Shown in pieces: positions 1 through 7,943 of a DNA stretch of 64,000 nt. The position numbers and the translations under genes were made by a program. The first letter of the stretch is position 1; the number at the start of each line of letters is the position of its first letter. The stretch is from a virus: IMG/VR virus record IMGVR_UViG_3300025030_000054, positions 41,688 to 105,687 of that record. One strand, 5' to 3'. The notes under the pieces are model-generated. The model was given only the letters and a program-made list of their open reading frames with translations. It was not told the origin of the DNA and ran no database searches.

Positions 1-524
1 ATTTTGGGGTTACTTTTAGTGGAGCCGGTTCTTTTGCTCATGGAGAGATTATGCTAGTGTCTTATGGAGAACCTCAGTGGGTTAACCACGGATTTGGCCG
101 GGGTGGACATTCAGGGGTAGCCTTCCGGTTGTATGTACGGGGTCATCAAGAACAAAGAGATAAAGATAAAGTGAGAGTACCTACAAACATGTGGCCTAAA
201 ATAAAAGCTGCTGTTTTGGCTTATAATGAATTTTATTCTGGTAATAAAGAGGTGAAGAAAGAGAGTAAGGTAGAACCAGTAGTTAAAGCGACTGTTAAAA
301 GTAAGGCTGATAAAGAATCTGACTGGGGCAGAATAACCAAAGAGTCTTTTGAGAAGTGCCTTGCTCAATATACTTCCACACTGGACACTGAATTTATTTA
401 TAGTGACTCAGTAGTAGAAGCGCCGCCAAGTCCACGGTGGCAAGCTACAAGGCGTACCTTTAACACTGATTTAAGGGGCTACATTACTTCTGCCTATTTT
501 TTGGATGACCTTAATGGCGACTAA
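1..524 (+). CDS. Paralogue-family protein, 5' truncated by the window edge
   Basis: The reading frame is open from the first base, so the true start lies upstream; the ATG at 51 is internal. Residues read before that ATG (GSFAHGEI) match the middle of the protein at 3850-4200 (GSAFIHGEGI), and the stretch W-P-K-I-K...AYNEFY around residues 60-70 after the ATG matches the C-terminal signature shared by the genes at 3479, 3850 and 5321. Unlike those, this copy continues about 85 residues past the signature with a Lys/Glu/Val-rich linker and a further tail. Function unknown. The end overlaps the next gene by a few codons. Confidence 0.7.
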   Translation, partial: FGVTFSGAGSFAHGEIMLVSYGEPQWVNHGFGRGGHSGVAFRLYVRGHQEQRDKDKVRVPTNMWPKIKAAVLAYNEFYSGNKEVKKESKVEPVVKATVKSKADKESDWGRITKESFEKCLAQYTSTLDTEFIYSDSVVEAPPSPRWQATRRTFNTDLRGYITSAYFLDDLNGD

Positions 525-711
525 AAAACTTATCAGCCTGAGTCTAACAAAAGATGAAATAGCTCTGCTAGACACTCTTGTAATTATTGCAGAAAATAGA
601 GCTATAAACCCCAAGCAAGTGAACAGAAGTACAGTTATCCGCGACCTTATGGTAAACTCCATGAGAGAGATACAGAGTACTAAAACTTCTCAAGGAGGTA
701 ACAATGAGTAA
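514..711 (+). CDS. Small ribbon-helix-helix-like protein
   Basis: About 65 residues. The N-terminal pattern (KKLISLSLTKDEIALLDTL, then NRSTVIRDLMVNSM) has the short beta strand followed by two helices typical of Arc/CopG-type DNA-binding proteins. This is a pattern judgement. An ATG at 505 is also possible; 514 gives a more natural N terminus and neither has a strong ribosome site. It overlaps the upstream gene's end and the next gene's start by 8 bases, so it is probably translationally coupled. If it binds DNA it is one candidate for reading the AGGTAATTACCT palindromes found elsewhere (inference). Confidence 0.55.
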   Translation: MATKKLISLSLTKDEIALLDTLVIIAENRAINPKQVNRSTVIRDLMVNSMREIQSTKTSQGGNNE

Positions 712-1036
712 AGAAAATGGGGCAGAAAGGGTGACTGTAACTATTGAAGCACCGCCTAGCTTTTCTGTTGTTGAATACATTGAGTTGGTAAAGCAGGAAG
801 GCTACAAAAATGATTACATGAATTTCAACTTCGACCAACTTCTTGAAGATCTTCCTAAAGCCATGAAATCGTTTACAAATGACATAGTAGCCAAAGCAAT
901 ACTTTCGCATAGTTATGGAGAGATGCTGGCAAAACATTTTAGAAATTGGGTCAGGGGAAACATGGACGAGACCTTAGAGTACGCTTGTGGTGGGGCTAGC
1001 ATCGGAGAAGACGAGGAGGGACTTGCTGAATGTTAA
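704..1036 (+). CDS. Hypothetical phage protein
   Basis: 110 residues behind a strong AAGGAGG site. I do not recognise the family. It is mostly helical-looking in the middle (residues 45-90) with an acidic Glu/Asp-rich C terminus ending in Cys. It overlaps both neighbours by a few bases (ATG within the previous stop region, next ATG before its own stop), so it belongs to the same translationally coupled string. Confidence 0.6.
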   Translation: MSKENGAERVTVTIEAPPSFSVVEYIELVKQEGYKNDYMNFNFDQLLEDLPKAMKSFTNDIVAKAILSHSYGEMLAKHFRNWVRGNMDETLEYACGGASIGEDEEGLAEC

Positions 1037-1623
1037 AAGTAGAAAACATCGGAGTGTTTAATATTGAAGGTGCTTTCAGGGGCATGAGAAATCCTTTGGA
1101 AAGTTGGGATAAGTCGGACAATGGAGGACCGAAAGATTTAGCTCTGGCAAAGAAACTAGTAGCTGCTGGAACGGATCATAGTAAATTCATGAGGCAGATT
1201 TTTGTAAGCATGGATATCACTACCTCTATGAGTCTTTGGAGTGAACTTGACACATACAAGGTAAGCACAGTAAGAAACAGCACCAGCCGTATGCACCGTC
1301 TCGGCTCCAGACTTTTAACTGCTGAGGATTTTAGTTGGGACAATGAAGAAGGTATTGTAGAATTGACTCCTTACAGAGAATCTTTTCTAAAGGAAATAAA
1401 TACCCGTATAACAGTTTGGCAGGAAACTAAGGATAAGAATCTTTGGAGGCAGATAGTTCTTGACCTACCTGCTAGTTATAATTTTCTAAGTACTTGGACA
1501 GGTAACTATCAGGTACTGAGAGCAATTTATCATGCCCGTAAGAACCATAAGCAAAGAGAATTTAGAGAGTTATGTGGCGAGGTAATTGCTAAATTGCCTT
1601 ACAGTGAACTTATTACAGATTAA
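1030..1623 (+). CDS. Conserved phage protein, possibly ThyX-like fold
   Basis: 197 residues. I recognise this as a widespread phage protein of unknown function: the patterns RNPLESWDKSD near residue 20, FMRQIFVSMDITTSMSLW near 55-72, TVRNSTSRMHRL near 80-92 and a C-terminal IYHARKNHK...LPYSELI are recurrent in phage genomes. The RQxxxSxDI...NSTSRMH arrangement recalls the substrate-binding region of flavin-dependent thymidylate synthase (ThyX), but the canonical RHRxxSxNExSxRY signature is not intact, so catalytic thymidylate synthesis should not be assumed. Start ATG overlaps the upstream stop; GAGGAGGG lies upstream. Confidence 0.6.
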   Translation: MLKVENIGVFNIEGAFRGMRNPLESWDKSDNGGPKDLALAKKLVAAGTDHSKFMRQIFVSMDITTSMSLWSELDTYKVSTVRNSTSRMHRLGSRLLTAEDFSWDNEEGIVELTPYRESFLKEINTRITVWQETKDKNLWRQIVLDLPASYNFLSTWTGNYQVLRAIYHARKNHKQREFRELCGEVIAKLPYSELITD

Positions 1624-1633
1624 GGAGGAGTCT

Positions 1634-2056
1634 ATGAAAGTCGGTGACATTATAGGGGCTGGAGACGGAACTTTGATAGGCTTAACATGCAGTATTGAAA
1701 GTATACAAGGTAAGCAAATAGATGCTTGGGTTATTAATGGAGAATGGAATATTACTTTCTTTTTAGATAATAGAGCCACTATATGTCACTCTCCAGAAGG
1801 TCCAAGAGAGTTGCCTAGACAGAAAATTATGACAACATTCCCGATTCCTAAAGGACTAAATTATAATGAGCAGTTAGAGTATATGAATAAGCAATTTAGC
1901 AGCAGCCCTATAATTAGGTATACTACCGGCAAACTCTTAATGGTTAGGATGTGGGCATCTAAAATTCAAGATTCTTTAGCAGCAGCCTCAGTAGCATTTA
2001 AAAAGACATGGAAAGGAGAACCAGAAGATATCTCTGATAGCGATATCCCATTCTAA
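1634..2056 (+). CDS. Hypothetical protein with SSB-type acidic C-terminal tip
   Basis: 140 residues. The start at 1634 is preferred over an earlier in-frame codon because TAAGGAGGAG ends 3-4 bases ahead of it. The first half looks beta-rich, and the extreme C terminus is EPEDISDSDIPF, which closely resembles the DDDIPF tip by which bacterial single-stranded DNA-binding protein docks its partners. It sits directly upstream of DNA ligase. It may be a DNA-replication accessory protein or an SSB-like protein; an OB fold cannot be proven by eye. Confidence 0.55.
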   Translation: MKVGDIIGAGDGTLIGLTCSIESIQGKQIDAWVINGEWNITFFLDNRATICHSPEGPRELPRQKIMTTFPIPKGLNYNEQLEYMNKQFSSSPIIRYTTGKLLMVRMWASKIQDSLAAASVAFKKTWKGEPEDISDSDIPF

Positions 2057-2073
2057 AAATTAAAGGAGACTAA

Positions 2074-3432
2074 ATGAAAGAATTTCAAGTGCTTAAAGAT
2101 ATTCAAAATACTACCTCCAAAAAAGAAAAAGAGGCCATCTTGTATTGTAATGATTCAGAGACTCTTAGAAAGATGCTTCTGTACTGTTACTCTCCGCTTC
2201 TCACGTACAGAGTTAAACAGATTGATTTTCCAGATAAATATAACACTGTCCAGCCAGATATTTCTGATGAACTGTTCCGACTACTTGACCTACTAGCTAC
2301 ACACACGGTCGGGACAAATGACGCTAAAGCTATGATTAAAAGATTGCTAGCTAAGTGTACGGAAGATGGTGCTAATTGGGTTTGTAAAATAATTAGTAAA
2401 GACCTTAAGATAGGGATTTCTGAGTCAACCATCAACAAAGCTTTTCCTGACCTTGTGCCTACTTTTAAGGTTCAATTAGCACTTCCGATGACTGAGCCTA
2501 AATCTGGGGAAACTAGGTGGGACACAATTACTTACCCTAACTCTTGGATTCAGGAAGTTAAGCTAGACGCTCTTAGGTGCGTTGCTCTGTGTGATGGTGA
2601 AAAAGTTATATTTAGTAGCCGTGAAGGGTTTGAATTTGAGTCTTTAGATTTCCTGGCCAGCGAAGTTTTGAAGTTAGCTCAAGGTCGTGCTATAGTTTTA
2701 GACGGTGAAATTGTAGCGACTACTTACAATCCAAACTGTAAGGTTGCTAAAAAGAACTTTGAAGCAGGAACTAAATGGGTATTTCCTCAATCAAGTAGCA
2801 TGGTCCGTTCAAGCAAAGGTTCATACACTGAAGAGGAAATGAAAAGGTGCCTTACCTACGTAGTTTGGGATGTTGTTAGTTACGACTACTTTCTGAGCCA
2901 AGGGAAAGAAGGAACTTGCAAGCCTCTAAGGTACCGTAAAACTGAACTGGCGGGTATGTTTGAGGCGACTTCTGAACTTTCTAACATAAAGCGGATTTCA
3001 AGTAGACCTGTAGAATCTAAGGAAGGGGCTGTCGAATATCACAAAGAAATGATTGACCGAGACGAAGAAGGCACGATGCTGAAAGATCTTGATGCTGTTT
3101 ATGAGTTTAAAAGGTCGCCTACTGTGTTGAAATTAAAAGACTTTTTTACAAGTGACCTGAGAATCATAGGAGCAGTAGAAGGTACTAAAGGTTCTAAGTA
3201 TGAAATGTCTTTGGGCACTTTGGTAGTCAGTGACGATGCAGATTTGGTTAGTGAGGTGGGAACTGGAATTGACGACGATCTTAGGTTAAACATGTGGTTC
3301 AGGCATAAACGAGGAGAACTTGTTGGGGGAATTGTTGAAGTAATTTTTCAGGAACGCACGGCAGATAATAGTTTGAGACTCCCTGTGTTCGTTAGAGAGC
3401 GTCCTGAAAAAATGGAAGTTTCGTGGGGCTGA
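2074..3432 (+). CDS. ATP-dependent DNA ligase
   Basis: 452 residues, close to the size of T4 ligase. It seals nicks in duplex DNA during replication and repair. Motif I is EVKLDALR with predicted adenylated Lys163; the usual Gly after Asp is Ala here. Motif III is VLDGEIV (about 208-214), motif IV EEGTMLKD and motif V TVLKLKDF follow in order, with an OB-fold-sized C-terminal region. The N-terminal 130 residues match the helical DNA-binding domain of T4-type ligases (GANWVCKIISKDLKIGIS). A good AAAGGAG site precedes the ATG. It follows the putative SSB-tail protein in one operon. Confidence 0.9.
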   Translation: MKEFQVLKDIQNTTSKKEKEAILYCNDSETLRKMLLYCYSPLLTYRVKQIDFPDKYNTVQPDISDELFRLLDLLATHTVGTNDAKAMIKRLLAKCTEDGANWVCKIISKDLKIGISESTINKAFPDLVPTFKVQLALPMTEPKSGETRWDTITYPNSWIQEVKLDALRCVALCDGEKVIFSSREGFEFESLDFLASEVLKLAQGRAIVLDGEIVATTYNPNCKVAKKNFEAGTKWVFPQSSSMVRSSKGSYTEEEMKRCLTYVVWDVVSYDYFLSQGKEGTCKPLRYRKTELAGMFEATSELSNIKRISSRPVESKEGAVEYHKEMIDRDEEGTMLKDLDAVYEFKRSPTVLKLKDFFTSDLRIIGAVEGTKGSKYEMSLGTLVVSDDADLVSEVGTGIDDDLRLNMWFRHKRGELVGGIVEVIFQERTADNSLRLPVFVRERPEKMEVSWG

Positions 3433-3445
3433 TTGGTAGCAAAAT

Positions 3446-3457
3446 AGGTAATTACCT
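3446..3457. promoter_or_regulatory. AGGTAATTACCT palindrome, copy 1
   Basis: A perfect 12-bp palindrome in the 46-base gap after the ligase gene, 6 bases before the ribosome site of the gene at 3479. The same core occurs at 7916, 9740 (one change), 24840, 37418 and 58652, always between genes. It is a likely protein-binding site (operator) or an RNA-level control site; the binder is unknown. Confidence 0.6.
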
Positions 3458-3478
3458 AAATCTTAAGGAGGGGGTACA

Positions 3479-3853
3479 ATGAAGCACCTTAAAATACGGG
3501 CAGAGTACAGACCTGCCACAAAAGACGTAGAAGTAACTTTATTAGAGCAGTCGCATTTTGGTACTGATTTCGGTAGGATAGAAGATGCTTTTAAGATTGA
3601 TCCAAAAAATAATTGTGTGTTTAAACATAATGGTGTGGCGATTTATAGCCATATCACTTACAATAGAACCCCAATCTATTTTCACAAAAACAAGTACTCA
3701 AACGAAGTAAACAAAATTACCACTTGGATTTGCTTAGGAGATAGTTCCTCAATATTCAAACAAACTAAAGTAGAAAACACAGTGCCGATTGCTGAATGGC
3801 CAGCCTTGAAAGCAGCTATTGAAGCCTACAACGAATGGGGAGTTATCCAATGA
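3479..3853 (+). CDS. HLKI...AYNE paralogue family protein
   Basis: 124 residues, function unknown. It begins MKHLKIR, has EQSHFGTDFG near residues 23-32 and ends with EWPALKAAIEAYNEWG. These three blocks are shared with the next gene and with 5321-5665 and the truncated gene at position 1, so this is a four-member paralogue family. Composition looks beta-rich with a terminal helix. A very strong AAGGAGGGGG site precedes the ATG and a palindrome copy lies just ahead of that. The stop overlaps the next start (ATGA). Confidence 0.65.
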   Translation: MKHLKIRAEYRPATKDVEVTLLEQSHFGTDFGRIEDAFKIDPKNNCVFKHNGVAIYSHITYNRTPIYFHKNKYSNEVNKITTWICLGDSSSIFKQTKVENTVPIAEWPALKAAIEAYNEWGVIQ

Positions 3854-4200
3854 AACATTTAAAAATTAGAGGGGAACTTGTAAAAGAAGCTAAGGATAAA
3901 GTTAAAGTAACCATTCTGGAACAGACGCATTTCTTTAGAGAGTTCGGTAATGTTACAGATAAAATGGCTGGCTCTGCCTTTATTCATGGAGAAGGGATTT
4001 TGCACAGCGACGGAGAAGAGCCTTTATACAGCGGCAAAAATTCATACGCCGGACCTGACGCAAAGTACTACCACTGGCTATTTGTTAATGGGCAATCACA
4101 CCACAAAGGCGATGTTGTGGAACCTATAACACTAGAGGCTTGGGCAGTTTTGAAAGAAACTGTGAAGGCTTACAACGAATGGGGAGCAGATCAACCTTAG
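3850..4200 (+). CDS. HLKI...AYNE paralogue family protein
   Basis: 116 residues. The start is the ATG of the ATGA overlap with the previous gene; an ATG at 3835 would only add residues from the neighbour's frame. It shares MKHLKIR, EQTHF...FG and WAVLKETVKAYNEWG with its upstream paralogue, so the pair looks like a tandem duplication that has since diverged strongly in the centre. It lies immediately upstream of RtcB. No known domain recognised. Confidence 0.65.
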   Translation: MKHLKIRGELVKEAKDKVKVTILEQTHFFREFGNVTDKMAGSAFIHGEGILHSDGEEPLYSGKNSYAGPDAKYYHWLFVNGQSHHKGDVVEPITLEAWAVLKETVKAYNEWGADQP

Positions 4201-4213
4201 AGGAGAAACTACT

Positions 4214-5317
4214 ATGTCGATTTTAGATAAATTTGCCTCACTTATTCCACTTGAAGATTTAGAAGAAGGAGCTAAACAACAAATTTACAACATCCTGAAA
4301 CTTGACTGTTTAAAGAAACTTGCATTGATGCCAGATGCCCACCAAGGCTATGATATGCCTATTGGTGGAGTGGCTTTGCTAGACGGATTTATCTCAGCTA
4401 GCTTCGTGGGCTATGATTTGGGATGCGGCGTATGCCATATAGCTACTGAAGAAAACGCAGAAGACTACTCAAAAGATGATTTACAACACATTTATAAGAC
4501 TATCCACAAGACTATTCCGACAGGGTTTTCTTCACATTATCATTCTAAAGACTATCTTCCTAAGTTTAAGTCTGCGATTCTTGATAAACAGACCACTGAC
4601 AGAATAGCAGAGAAGGTTGACTTTCAGCTTGGTACACTAGGCGGTGGAAACCACTTCATAGAAATTGGAAGCAATAGGAAAGGTAAACTGGCGGTAACTA
4701 TCCATTCTGGCTCTAGGAATGTGGGACATACTATCGGCGGGGCTTATATGAAGATGGGTCGTATGTTTGAACTTTCTTCGGAACTAGGTCAGTCTTACCT
4801 GAGAGACATGAACTACGCACTTGACTGGGCTTTGGAAAACAGAATGCAAATGATGCGGAAGGTTTTAGAAGCAATTGGGATTAATAATAAAAATATAACG
4901 GTAGTCTTGAAGGACGTTATAAACGAGAACCATAATCATGCTGTAGTTACTTCTGAAGGTGTTTTGCACCGTAAGGGAGCTACTCCTGCTGATTTAGATC
5001 AACTTGGTATTATTCCGGCTAACATGCGAGACGGAGTTTATATTACTAGGGGTTTAGGTAATACCGAATTTTTGTCATCAGCTAGTCACGGTTGCGGTAG
5101 GCTTATGGGAAGGAACGTAGCTAAGAAATCTCTAGACTACGATGAATTCGTAACTCAGATGGAAGGTATTGTATGCTCCACCGACAGAAGCATTTTAGAT
5201 GAGGCTCCAAATGCCTATAAAGATGTTAACTATGTGCTTGATGCTCAAGTTGGTAGGACTGTGGAAGTTGTTGATTTTATTAAGCCTTTGCTAAATATTA
5301 AAGCAGGAGGAGACTAA
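4214..5317 (+). CDS. rtcB: RtcB-family RNA ligase
   Basis: 367 residues, similar to short bacterial RtcB proteins. RtcB joins RNA 2',3'-cyclic phosphate or 3'-phosphate ends to 5'-OH ends using GTP and divalent metal. The family blocks are clear: MPDAHQGYDMPIGG (residues 38-51), GYDLGCGVCH (metal-binding Cys region), GTLGGGNHFIEI, HSGSRNVGH and, near the C terminus, ASHGCGRLMGR in the guanylylation region. In a phage the likely role is repair of tRNAs or other RNAs cut by host defence nucleases (inference). It is flanked on both sides by members of the HLKI...AYNE family with 4-14 base gaps. Confidence 0.92.
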   Translation: MSILDKFASLIPLEDLEEGAKQQIYNILKLDCLKKLALMPDAHQGYDMPIGGVALLDGFISASFVGYDLGCGVCHIATEENAEDYSKDDLQHIYKTIHKTIPTGFSSHYHSKDYLPKFKSAILDKQTTDRIAEKVDFQLGTLGGGNHFIEIGSNRKGKLAVTIHSGSRNVGHTIGGAYMKMGRMFELSSELGQSYLRDMNYALDWALENRMQMMRKVLEAIGINNKNITVVLKDVINENHNHAVVTSEGVLHRKGATPADLDQLGIIPANMRDGVYITRGLGNTEFLSSASHGCGRLMGRNVAKKSLDYDEFVTQMEGIVCSTDRSILDEAPNAYKDVNYVLDAQVGRTVEVVDFIKPLLNIKAGGD

Positions 5318-5320
5318 CCA

Positions 5321-5665
5321 ATGAGCAGACACCTAAAAATAAAAGCACAATTAAATCTAGATAAAAAGACAGCAACTCTCACGTGGATTTCTCAAACTCA
5401 TTTTGGAAGTAATTTTGGAAATAGTAGGCCGGTTGGTAGTTATATGTTTGACAGTAGCTCCTTCAATATTGGCAACTTTAGTCTTGTAAGTCATCCTGAC
5501 AACGAGTTCAGAAAAGCGAGGTTAAGCCTGCCTAGTAATAAAAATAATAAATGGTTTTTGGTACCTTGTCGAATCAATCCGTGGAATCCAACCACTACAA
5601 TAGAAGTAGAAGACTGGCCTTGGATTAAAAAACTGGTGGAATCTTACAATGAATTTTACAAATAA
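5321..5665 (+). CDS. HLKI...AYNE paralogue family protein
   Basis: 114 residues, start 4 bases after the RtcB stop behind an AGGAGG site. It carries HLKIKAQL at the N terminus, SQTHFGSNFGN near residues 27-37 and DWPWIKKLVESYNEFYK at the very end, making it the third complete member of the family that brackets rtcB. The middle is Ser/Asn-rich and unlike its paralogues. Function unknown. Confidence 0.65.
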   Translation: MSRHLKIKAQLNLDKKTATLTWISQTHFGSNFGNSRPVGSYMFDSSSFNIGNFSLVSHPDNEFRKARLSLPSNKNNKWFLVPCRINPWNPTTTIEVEDWPWIKKLVESYNEFYK

Positions 5666-5679
5666 GGAGGTACCTAAAA

Positions 5680-5997
5680 ATGATAATTGACTACTGCAAA
5701 GATGGAGAAGCTGTTGGGGATCTTAGTGCTAAAGATTACCTAAGAAAGAAATATGCAGAATACCCAGATTGGCACATTCACACTTCTTCAGAATGTGTTG
5801 TTGATGCAGCTAGGGCCATGGTGGCCGAAGGTGAACTTCCGGCTGATAAAATAAAGATTTGGCATGAGCACAAGTTCGTTAGTAAGATAGATAAATACGG
5901 TAAACTGACTCAGTGGCCTAAAGGACTTTGCGACTTTTCCTTTGATTGCAATGTGAGAATTCTAAAAGCGGCTTCTGTCAATAGGAAAACACCATGA
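5680..5997 (+). CDS. Hypothetical protein
   Basis: 105 residues behind TAAGGAGG. I do not recognise it. It contains several His and Trp residues (DWHIHTSSE near residue 30, WHEHKF near 62) but no clear metal motif. It overlaps the next start by 4 bases (ATGA) and is part of the rtcB-to-helicase string. Confidence 0.55.
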   Translation: MIIDYCKDGEAVGDLSAKDYLRKKYAEYPDWHIHTSSECVVDAARAMVAEGELPADKIKIWHEHKFVSKIDKYGKLTQWPKGLCDFSFDCNVRILKAASVNRKTP

Positions 5998-6302
5998 AAA
6001 TGCAATCTACCAGAGAAAAATACTTAGTAACTAAAATGGGAATCCAATACAAACACTGCACAGATAACTACGTATTTACTGGTCAGGGTATGTGGACCGA
6101 AGGAGAGTATTTTTACAAACTATTTAAATGGGCACAGAACAGTTCTTGGTGGGGTTATTTGAAAAGGGATTATATAGGCGACGAGGGGGATGGTATTTTA
6201 GGCCCGCTTTACTATCCTATTGACGAATCCTACATAGACGCTGAGATGCTGGCTAATGCAATCTACTCCTATTTTCTTAAGAAAGAGGAGGTTCCATTTT
6301 GA
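5994..6302 (+). CDS. Hypothetical protein
   Basis: 102 residues, rich in Tyr and Trp. No family recognised. The ATG at 5994 overlaps the previous stop; a second ATG at 6000 is equally possible. Its stop overlaps the TTG start of the helicase gene that follows, indicating coupled translation. Confidence 0.55.
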   Translation: MKMQSTREKYLVTKMGIQYKHCTDNYVFTGQGMWTEGEYFYKLFKWAQNSSWWGYLKRDYIGDEGDGILGPLYYPIDESYIDAEMLANAIYSYFLKKEEVPF

Positions 6303-7615
6303 TAGAGGTTAGGCATGTCGCTCGCGTCCAACTACCTGAAGATGAAAATGTAAAAGCCCTGATTTTAAACCTATTTGCGTACACTTCCAGAAATGGAGAA
6401 TCTTTTCACAACTACTCTTACAAAGATGGAGTAGCATATTTTCCCCCTTGTCTTCCAAAATTAGAGGTAGTTGCTAGTCTGTTAAATGAAACGGTAGTGG
6501 ATAACAGGAGCCATGGGCAGACTATATCCTCGCCTTTCATACTAAATCCAGAATTCACTTTAAGGGATTATCAAGTTGAACCTGCCAGACAACTTTTCGA
6601 CGACACAAGAGATAATAAATCAGCAACTTTAAGTGCAGGCTGTGGAACTGGAAAAACTATAGTGGTATCTCACGCGGCTGGTCGCTTAAATAAGAAGATC
6701 CTAGGAATTTTAGATCAGTCGAACTTATTCCAAAATTGGGCGATTGCTTTTGATCTTATCTACGGCAAAAAAATTCAGCAACTAAAATCAACGGACATTG
6801 TATTCTCAGACGTATGCATAACAACGTTTCAGATGCTACACAGGAACCCTGAGTTACTTTCTAGGATTAGGAAAGAATTCGGCTGTCTAATTTTAGATGA
6901 GTGCCATGTTGTAAAGGCTACTACCTTCAAACAAGTTTTATCCAGACTAGATACGCAATACCGTGTAGCATGTACGGCCACTTTCTTCAACAAAAACCTA
7001 CCTTTAGGGATTCTTGAGGACTGGCTTGCTCCGGTGTCTGTTAAGATGGTAGATCAATATGCCTTAACTCCAGAGATACGTTGGATAGACACAGGAGTCA
7101 TTTGGTCTTCAGAAGAACCTATGGACTATGCTTCCTACGTTCTTCCAGCACTTGCAGCAGATGCCAAAAGAAACGCTGTTATATTTAGTATACTAAAACA
7201 ATGCCTAGAAGAGAAACGTAGAACTATAGTTTGCTGCATCACAGTAAAACAGGCTAACTTTCTACATGAGATTATGGTCAAATCTGGCGCACGATCTACC
7301 GTGTACACTGGAAGTACTACTGCTAAGAGGGACTTGGAAGTCAAAACTAAAATGAATTCTGGAGAGTTAGACTTCATTTTTGCTTCCATGAAATTTAATA
7401 AGGGAACAGATATAGATACAGCGGATTGCATGGTTTTGGTAAGACCCAACAACAATCTTAAAGACACTCAACAATTAACTGGGCGAGTAGTTCGGAAGGT
7501 TGAAGGGAAACCAAAGCCCATAGTTTATGATTTTGCTGATGTAGGTTACTTGGCAGAAATCTTCGTAAGAAACCGTAAAAAGTTCTATAGGAGCCTTAAC
7601 TACGAAGAAGGGTAG
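6299..7615 (+). CDS. Superfamily 2 helicase, UvsW-like
   Basis: 438 residues from a TTG start behind AGAGGAGG and overlapping the preceding stop. Motif Q/Ia region LRDYQVEPA, Walker A GCGTGKT (about 114-120), DECH box (about 200-203), TATF motif III, then the second RecA domain with VYTGST and FNKGTDIDTAD and a QLTGRVVRK motif VI. T4 UvsW unwinds branched DNA and drives replication-fork and recombination intermediates; the phage T5 D10 protein is comparable. Expected to act in late replication or recombination together with the SbcCD-like and RuvC-like proteins encoded further on. Confidence 0.85.
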   Translation: MIEVRHVARVQLPEDENVKALILNLFAYTSRNGESFHNYSYKDGVAYFPPCLPKLEVVASLLNETVVDNRSHGQTISSPFILNPEFTLRDYQVEPARQLFDDTRDNKSATLSAGCGTGKTIVVSHAAGRLNKKILGILDQSNLFQNWAIAFDLIYGKKIQQLKSTDIVFSDVCITTFQMLHRNPELLSRIRKEFGCLILDECHVVKATTFKQVLSRLDTQYRVACTATFFNKNLPLGILEDWLAPVSVKMVDQYALTPEIRWIDTGVIWSSEEPMDYASYVLPALAADAKRNAVIFSILKQCLEEKRRTIVCCITVKQANFLHEIMVKSGARSTVYTGSTTAKRDLEVKTKMNSGELDFIFASMKFNKGTDIDTADCMVLVRPNNNLKDTQQLTGRVVRKVEGKPKPIVYDFADVGYLAEIFVRNRKKFYRSLNYEEG

Positions 7616-7707
7616 GCTAGGGTATGGGGGAGTTAAAAAGTCCCTCTACAAGCAATCCTCGTTCGTTTTAGAGGTGGTTGTGGAGGATAATATGGAGGAG
7701 TTTTATT

Positions 7708-7911
7708 ATGAGAAATATTGTGACTGAAGAAGAGGCAGCTACGAAACGGTGCCCTCAACTCATGGGTAGGTCTGATCTTGTAAATCGGTATTGCAAAGGA
7801 TCTGACTGCATGGCTTGGCGGTGGCATTCTGAGGAGACACTAGAGAAGGGCTATGGAGAGAAAACTGTGGTACTAAAATATGGGTACTGTGGTAAGGTGC
7901 CTTTAACATGA
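7708..7911 (+). CDS. Small Cys4 protein of the CxGxxCMAWRW type
   Basis: 67 residues, start chosen because GGAGG ends 9 bases upstream; an in-frame TTG at 7678 lacks a good site. CPQLMGR near residue 15, YCKGSDCMAWRWH near 28-40 and GYCG near the end give four cysteines that could bind zinc or an iron-sulphur cluster. I recognise the pattern from many phage genomes, where it has no assigned function. The 92 bases upstream (7616-7707) hold no gene and no clear signal. Confidence 0.65.
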   Translation: MRNIVTEEEAATKRCPQLMGRSDLVNRYCKGSDCMAWRWHSEETLEKGYGEKTVVLKYGYCGKVPLT

Positions 7912-7915
7912 AATT

Positions 7916-7925
7916 GGTAATTACC
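7916..7925. promoter_or_regulatory. GGTAATTACC palindrome, copy 2
   Basis: The 10-bp palindromic core flanked by T and TAAAA, in the 32-base gap between the Cys4 gene and the phosphoesterase, ending only a few bases before the AAGGAG ribosome site. Placement matches copy 1. Confidence 0.6.
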
Positions 7926-7943
7926 TAAAAAGGAGAAAATAAT

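Noticed and set aside
7616-7707. Possible terminator between the UvsW-like gene and the Cys4 gene
   Set aside because: Only a 4-bp CCTC/GAGG pairing and no U run after it.
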